A model generated the notes under the pieces. That model saw only the letters and a program-made list of their open reading frames with translations. It did no database searches and was not told the DNA's origin. This document shows positions 25,496-29,363 of a DNA stretch of 29,363 nucleotides, piece after piece. The position numbers and the translations under genes are program-made. The stretch comes from JBDTCS01 sp039923455 (GTDB lineage: Bacteria; Bacteroidota; Ignavibacteria; Palsa-1295). Numbering within the stretch: the first letter of the stretch is position 1; the number at the start of each line of letters is the position of its first letter. The stretch lies in NCBI GenBank assembly GCA_039923455.1, contig JBDTCS010000237.1, positions 1-29,363 on the forward strand. The letters are read 5' to 3'.

Positions 25496-25522
25496 CAAAA
25501 AAAGTATCAGGGGATTTTCCCC
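25496..25522 (-). terminator. Weak terminator-like hairpin upstream of the kinase gene
   Basis: On the minus strand GGGGA-AAA-TCCCC (25522-25510) is followed, after 6 nt, by eight T (the complement of A8 at 25496-25503). The stem is short and the spacing long, so it is a weak intrinsic terminator or an attenuator in the leader of the kinase mRNA. Confidence 0.35.
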
Positions 25523-25908
25523 GAATGAATCGATGTAAGCTAAGTATGTGTGCCGTAAGAATTTGGGTTGGATTAACCTATTCCACACGACTTCTCGGGG
25601 ACCCTATTGTGATCCATTATGGGCTGCTTCGAACAAAGTCTACTCCGCTGTTGTGTGGGACTAGCTTTTCCTAAGGCAGCAACTGATTATCTGATTCCGA
25701 GACACGATTAATCAACTCCAAGTTTCGTGCCGAAACGAAACGAGCTTCAATTGCGACAAAAATGTAGAGACAGATGTCACTCGGTCACCGTGGAGAGTAA
25801 GAATTACTAAACTCAAGCGTAAGAACGATAATCTCGGCTCAGCTCAATGCCATATCTCCGAGCTGCTGAACTCGCTCAAGGATAACAGCTATGCGTGCGG
25901 CATCTGTG

Positions 25909-27387
25909 TTAATTTGCTCGTTTGCCGAAGAGCACATAATCCTGCCTCCAGGCCTCCGGGAGTGTGCTATCGAGCGTTATCGAATCTCTGGCAAAGTAGG
26001 CGATGGGTTTGTAGAGCATCGCTAGTTCTGGATTGTCGATGAACAGCAAACATCTTGGGCGAGTCGCGCTTAAAAAAACATAATCGGGTTTAGTACGATG
26101 GACTATTTCGAGATAACTTGGAAAAGCGAGTGCTTCAGGCCATGTGAGGCCATCACTATCATAGATATACTGATTCGCGTAATAGCCTAAAGCGCCGATA
26201 TCTGATGCTAAAAATGTCGCGTGTGAAAGATTGTGTGTTTGGCACCAACGTTCGAGTGGGGCGTACACTTTACTCGTGATCTTAGAATTGCCTACGGCAT
26301 ATTGCGCACAGATTGCAATGACGATAACGGAGCAAGCTTGCAATACGACCGCACGCTTTGATGCGAACAATCGTAAGATTTGTGGAGCAACCCGGCGCAA
26401 GATATCTGCAATACCTAATGCGGAAAAAAGCATTTCAGCGTAGTGCACACTCTCTCCGTACCACGTAAACACGAACACGCGTCTTACTCCATAGACCACT
26501 ATATATAGTAGCGACCAAATCCCGATCGTTCGAATCATTCCGGTATGCTTACGTGATGACCACACGCCCCAAAGCATGAATGGTAGCAGCGCGACCTCAA
26601 CCGCATCGTTAAGCATCAGTCCCTTTATCGATTCCAAATAACTCACGGGAGCCCAATGGGATTTTGCTATGACGGATTGTGGTATGATCGTCCCGTAGTA
26701 ATTCTGAATTGCGAGAAGAGGAATGCTCACGATCGCGAGTGCAACGACTCCGAGTAAGACTGCATCTGTGCGTCGCCGTGCAAAAAACTCTAGAACGCAG
26801 AGCGTGCAAACAAGTAGTATCGCTTCCGGACGCAGAAAATAGGTCAGCGATGCAATTGTTATTGCAAGATATTTCCGTTTTGTGTGGTAGCAATAAATCG
26901 CGACCAGCGAGCAGAGTAGAAATAGATCCATCTCCATTCCCCCAACGCAAATGCGCGACAAAGCCGGATCAAGAGCAAAGAGTATTGCGAAGAGCATTGC
27001 TTCTGCTCGAAGCTCTTTGTTAGACAACGTTATAAGCGTCAGGAAGAGAATTCCGACATCGCACAATATATTCAACTCTATCAATGTGGCAGGCATCGGA
27101 AGTCCAACGAGAAAAAACCCCGAGAGGAGAAGTCCAAAAGCGGGACACGTATCGGCAAGCACGCGCTCATGCACATTGTAGACGAAGCCAAATCCCGAAG
27201 CGAGATTCCGAGCATAACGCATTGTGATGAAGCTATCATCAAACAACGGAAACACTCTGCTCGCCACGACACGAGACACCACGAGAGCGACACCCAACGC
27301 AACCAAGACGGCGCAGGTATCTCTGATATTTTTATTTTTCACGAGAGTAATTAAATTGAGATGAATAATGCAATGACCAAAAAGCAT
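25909..27387 (-). CDS. GT-C-type membrane glycosyltransferase
   Basis: The 492-residue protein has about 10-11 hydrophobic segments. After the first helix (about 25-48) comes FDDSFITMRYARNLASGFGFVYN, with D50 and D51. This loop matches the start of GT-C polyprenyl-phosphate-dependent glycosyltransferases, close to the AftB/ZomB branch of arabinofuranosyl- or mannosyltransferases, where the acidic pair on the periplasmic loop is catalytic. Later a soluble C-terminal part from about 385 (YAPLERWCQTHNLSHATFLAS onward) holds SDIGALGYY, as seen in this family. It should use a lipid-linked sugar on the outer face of the inner membrane; donor and acceptor are unknown. The ATG at 27387 follows an AAGG about 6 nt upstream. 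The first 20 residues are not hydrophobic enough to be a clear signal, so a later start remains possible. Confidence 0.75.
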   Translation of the reverse strand: MLFGHCIIHLNLITLVKNKNIRDTCAVLVALGVALVVSRVVASRVFPLFDDSFITMRYARNLASGFGFVYNVHERVLADTCPAFGLLLSGFFLVGLPMPATLIELNILCDVGILFLTLITLSNKELRAEAMLFAILFALDPALSRICVGGMEMDLFLLCSLVAIYCYHTKRKYLAITIASLTYFLRPEAILLVCTLCVLEFFARRRTDAVLLGVVALAIVSIPLLAIQNYYGTIIPQSVIAKSHWAPVSYLESIKGLMLNDAVEVALLPFMLWGVWSSRKHTGMIRTIGIWSLLYIVVYGVRRVFVFTWYGESVHYAEMLFSALGIADILRRVAPQILRLFASKRAVVLQACSVIVIAICAQYAVGNSKITSKVYAPLERWCQTHNLSHATFLASDIGALGYYANQYIYDSDGLTWPEALAFPSYLEIVHRTKPDYVFLSATRPRCLLFIDNPELAMLYKPIAYFARDSITLDSTLPEAWRQDYVLFGKRAN

Positions 27388-27593
27388 TACGACCTTAGTG
27401 CCGAGGAAAAATGCGGCACTAATAATTTTAGCCGGTATTCGAGCACCTATGACGCGCGAGTGCGTGGCGTTTATTTAGATGACACAGTAAAAATAGCGCG
27501 AGGCGAAGTGGGAAACCGACGAGCGAAAGCCCATGGGGTTGAGGTGTGATTTGCATAAGTTGTGCTGACCGAGATGTTGACCGTATTGAACGT

Positions 27594-27619
27594 GGCAAGG
27601 TTCTGAGCAAAACCGTGCC
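27594..27619 (+). other. Hairpin in the 27.4-27.9 kb intergenic region
   Basis: GGCA-A-GGTT (27594-27602) pairs with AACC-G-TGCC (27611-27619) around the 8-nt loop CTGAGCAA, with one A/G mismatch inside the stem. No U-tract follows, so it is not a terminator. It may be part of a larger RNA fold. Confidence 0.35.
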
Positions 27620-27841
27620 TTGAATCTATTAGCCTGACCGGGCTACTTATTCAACCTGTAATGTGCGCACAAGAATTCCAACGCAAGATCCTATTCGCAT
27701 GAATCAGTTTGGGTCCAAGCCCGCCTCATTAGGTTTGCAGCAGTACCCTGTAAATTGGACTAGCTGTCCCAGTGATTAGCATTCTGATCCGCTCGTCATT
27801 CGAGCCTCTCAACTCCTCGGCACTAATGATCGAACCGAATG

Positions 27842-27871
27842 TTGATTCTTCATTTGCTTCCTATACATTTT
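27842..27871 (+). promoter_or_regulatory. Possible Bacteroidota-style promoter for the AlbA_2 gene
   Basis: TTG at 27842-27844 and TACATTTT at 27864-27871, 19 nt apart, approach the -33 TTTG / -7 TAnnTTTG consensus of Bacteroidota. Transcription would start very near the ATG at 27879, giving a nearly leaderless mRNA, which agrees with the absence of a Shine-Dalgarno. Whether this organism uses that consensus is unknown. Confidence 0.25.
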
Positions 27872-27878
27872 TCTCCTA

Positions 27879-29174
27879 ATGACTACTGAGGCACTTCGTC
27901 AATTTCTCGAAGGTAGGTCAGAAACTACACATATTGATGTCAAGGCAGCCTTTGCTTGGAATGGCTCCAACAAGAAGGAACGACTGGGCATCACAAAAGA
28001 CATTCTGGCTTTTGCAAATAAGCAAGATGGCGGGTCTATCATTATAGGAATTGATGATACGCTTGGAATTGAAGGCCTAAGTCCAGATCAGCTTTCGACC
28101 TTCGACGTAACAAAGGTTAACGATTTCATTCATAAGTATACCGACCCGACCCATTCAGTTAGCGTCTCAAGGCTTAATTATGAAGGAAAGGAACTAGTGG
28201 TCATTGAAATTCCAGAATTTACGCTCGAGCCGATTATCTGTAAGGTTAATGGAAATGATTCAGAAGGTAATCAGCTACTCCAAGAGGGTGCCCTCTATAT
28301 TCGCACAGAAGGCGTAAAGAGTGAGTCCATAAAAAAGGCACAAGACATGAGAGGGCTCCTCCGCCGCGCATCAGCAAAAGACGGCTCATCACTGCTGCGT
28401 GACATTGAACGTCTGCTCCAAGGAAAACCTAAAGATATAGAGCGCGATAGTATTGCCATGTATCAAATTGAAATAGAGAATGGAAGCAAGTTTATTTCCA
28501 AAACAATTGGAGCACAACTTCGTGACAAAGGCTCCTGGGAGGTTTTAGCGTACCCGATTGAGTATGCGGACGGCCGTTTTGATCTCCTCGAGCTGAGGCC
28601 AACGATTGAAGAAGCCTCGGTATCACTTCGAGGCTGGCCCTTTCCATATACTGACCGCGAGCATTCTCGGGCGTTTCAAGATGCGCACGAGGGCTTTGAA
28701 TCGGTCACAATTTGGGTATACGCGACGGAGGCATGGCGTCTCTATAAGAGCGGTCTTTTTTTCTTCGAAGGAGTATTAACTGAAGACCTAGCTGGCCCGA
28801 ACTTCCCGCCAAATGTCGCCATTGATATTGAGGTGTGCATTTATAGGGTTACGGAATGTGTCTTGTTTCTTTCTCGCCTAGCGCAATCCATGAACACTAT
28901 CACCGACTATGCTTTGCGAATAAAACTTAAGAATGTTGGGGGACGACAACTGATGCCATTCTTTACTCCACGAAATTTTGCACCTTCACCAAAACTAGCT
29001 CAACCCGAGTTATTTGCGAAGCGAATAGTTAGCTCGGTGGAGTTAACTACACATCCTTTAGATGTTGCGTTAGTTATGATTCGGGATCTCTTTTTCTTTT
29101 TCCACGGCCGCCTTGCGATTACTGACTCTGCAATCAAATCTATACAGCAGCGCCTCGTAGAACGACGAGTATAA
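27879..29174 (+). CDS. AlbA_2 (Schlafen-like) domain protein with unrecognised C-terminal half
   Basis: The 431-residue protein starts with an AlbA_2 domain at about 14-150: SETTHIDVKAAF (14-25, the conserved E-x-K-like region), then ITKDILAFANKQDGGSIIIGIDD, then an RLNYEGKELVVIEIPE strand pair, and GALYIRTEG (137-145). AlbA_2 domains occur in Schlafen RNases and in many bacterial proteins thought to be regulators or defence effectors. Here it is not followed by the usual ATPase or winged-helix half. Residues about 165-431 match nothing I know; they are alpha/beta, with WPFPYTDREHSRAFQDAHEGF and VIRDLFFFFHGR as notable stretches. There is no membrane helix. Codon use looks more AT-rich than in neighbouring genes. 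It probably stands alone between the GT-C gene and a possible transposase remnant. Nuclease activity is not established; the classical acidic triad is incomplete by eye. Confidence 0.82.
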   Translation: MTTEALRQFLEGRSETTHIDVKAAFAWNGSNKKERLGITKDILAFANKQDGGSIIIGIDDTLGIEGLSPDQLSTFDVTKVNDFIHKYTDPTHSVSVSRLNYEGKELVVIEIPEFTLEPIICKVNGNDSEGNQLLQEGALYIRTEGVKSESIKKAQDMRGLLRRASAKDGSSLLRDIERLLQGKPKDIERDSIAMYQIEIENGSKFISKTIGAQLRDKGSWEVLAYPIEYADGRFDLLELRPTIEEASVSLRGWPFPYTDREHSRAFQDAHEGFESVTIWVYATEAWRLYKSGLFFFEGVLTEDLAGPNFPPNVAIDIEVCIYRVTECVLFLSRLAQSMNTITDYALRIKLKNVGGRQLMPFFTPRNFAPSPKLAQPELFAKRIVSSVELTTHPLDVALVMIRDLFFFFHGRLAITDSAIKSIQQRLVERRV

Positions 29175-29244
29175 CGGCAAATTGGAACGCCTCGGTTTTT
29201 GAGCAAAAACGATCACGTTGTAAGCTCCATTCACAACCGCGCTA

Positions 29245-29363
29245 CTAAAGCTTTACTCTCTGCCCCTTTCGGAGATCTTCGCTGGAGTAATACGTGTCAC
29301 GCCAACGAATGCCACCGTTCTTCACTGCGATAACTGTCGAGCGCAGGAGCGCGTATACGATAA
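29245..29363 (-). CDS. Possible transposase/integrase C-terminal end (cut by right edge)
   Basis: A frame enters from the right edge on the minus strand and stops at 29247-29245, giving 38 visible residues. The end, AVKNGGIRWRDTYYSSEDLR followed by KGQRVKL, resembles the small C-terminal domain of DDE-type transposases and integrases of the IS481 or IS21 kind, which often read as a G-x-I-x-W/F-x-x-x-x-Y-x-V repeat and end in G-x-x-V-x-L. Only 38 residues are visible, so the family is tentative. If correct, an insertion sequence or its remnant lies next to the AlbA_2 gene, and the two genes converge. Confidence 0.4.
   Translation of the reverse strand, partial: IVYALLRSTVIAVKNGGIRWRDTYYSSEDLRKGQRVKL

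Larger units (their letters stand above)
25427..25908. other. Gene-poor region upstream of the histidine kinase
   Basis: About 480 bp between the kinase start and the end of the GT-C gene, both read leftward. No open frame of note is present. It should hold the kinase promoter and the end of the GT-C transcript, but no strong terminator was found beside the GT-C stop. Two inverted repeats lie near the kinase, 25466-25487 and 25510-25522, listed separately. Confidence 0.5.
27388..27878. other. Divergent intergenic region with possible structured RNA
   Basis: About 490 bp between the GT-C gene (leftward) and the AlbA_2 gene (rightward). Open frames at 27361-27549 and 27428-27610 are short, have no recognisable domain, and the second has unusual R/L/H content. 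A hairpin lies at 27594-27619, and a GCGAAAGC segment near 27520-27535 looks like a GNRA-capped stem. No known RNA family could be named. Promoters for the two genes must be here. Confidence 0.45.

Noticed and set aside
27361..27610. Two short frames in the GT-C/AlbA_2 gap
   Set aside because: No domain, no ribosome site, and the first starts inside the GT-C gene on the other strand.
27460..27660. Group II intron fragment
   Set aside because: GTGCG and a GNRA-like GCGAAAGC are present, but no domain V with the AGC triad and no reverse transcriptase gene was found.
1..29363. CRISPR array or long tandem repeats
   Set aside because: No regularly spaced repeats of 20-50 nt were seen by eye; no cas genes were recognised.

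Overview
The window is a bacterial chromosome segment of roughly 50% GC carrying 20 recognisable protein genes, including one cut at each edge. No rRNA, tRNA or CRISPR array was seen. The gene set points to a Gram-negative member of the FCB (Bacteroidota/Chlorobi/Kapabacteria-like) group: a DUF4292-type lipoprotein, a DUF2279/YfiM-like exported protein, exported beta-rich proteins and weak Shine-Dalgarno sequences. This assignment is inference from gene content; no marker gene was compared.

Left part (1-6.7 kb): the N-terminus of an NtrC-type response regulator runs off the left edge. A divergent 1.28-kb AT-rich gap with several inverted repeats separates it from a rightward set: an ECF-like sigma factor, a membrane protein placed like an anti-sigma factor, and a large exported protein with a coiled coil and a predicted beta-barrel end. 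A strong terminator closes this set, and a small exported or lipidated beta-rich protein follows.

Middle part (6.7-14.6 kb): a tight leftward operon holds rsmG, a GH57 glucanotransferase/amylase, a DUF2279 protein and a family 2 glycosyltransferase. Diverging from it is a pair of rightward genes, a PA0069-type radical SAM protein and a BaiN/HI0933-type flavoprotein. A bidirectional terminator separates these from a small exported carboxypeptidase-regulatory-like protein.

Right-centre (14.8-25.4 kb): an exported alpha/beta hydrolase reads left. A rightward DUF4292 lipoprotein gene and a two-gene ABC-2 exporter follow. These meet, across a perfect 12-bp hairpin, a leftward series: lysS, an exported VWA protein and a soluble histidine kinase with six PAS-like domains, three of which look like internal duplications.

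Right end (25.4-29.4 kb): this part looks more accessory. It has a GT-C membrane glycosyltransferase, two gene-poor stretches of about 0.5 kb, an AlbA_2 (Schlafen-like) protein with an unrecognised C-terminal half, and what may be the last 38 codons of a transposase or integrase cut by the right edge. The AlbA_2 gene beside this possible mobile-element remnant is the best candidate for something undescribed.
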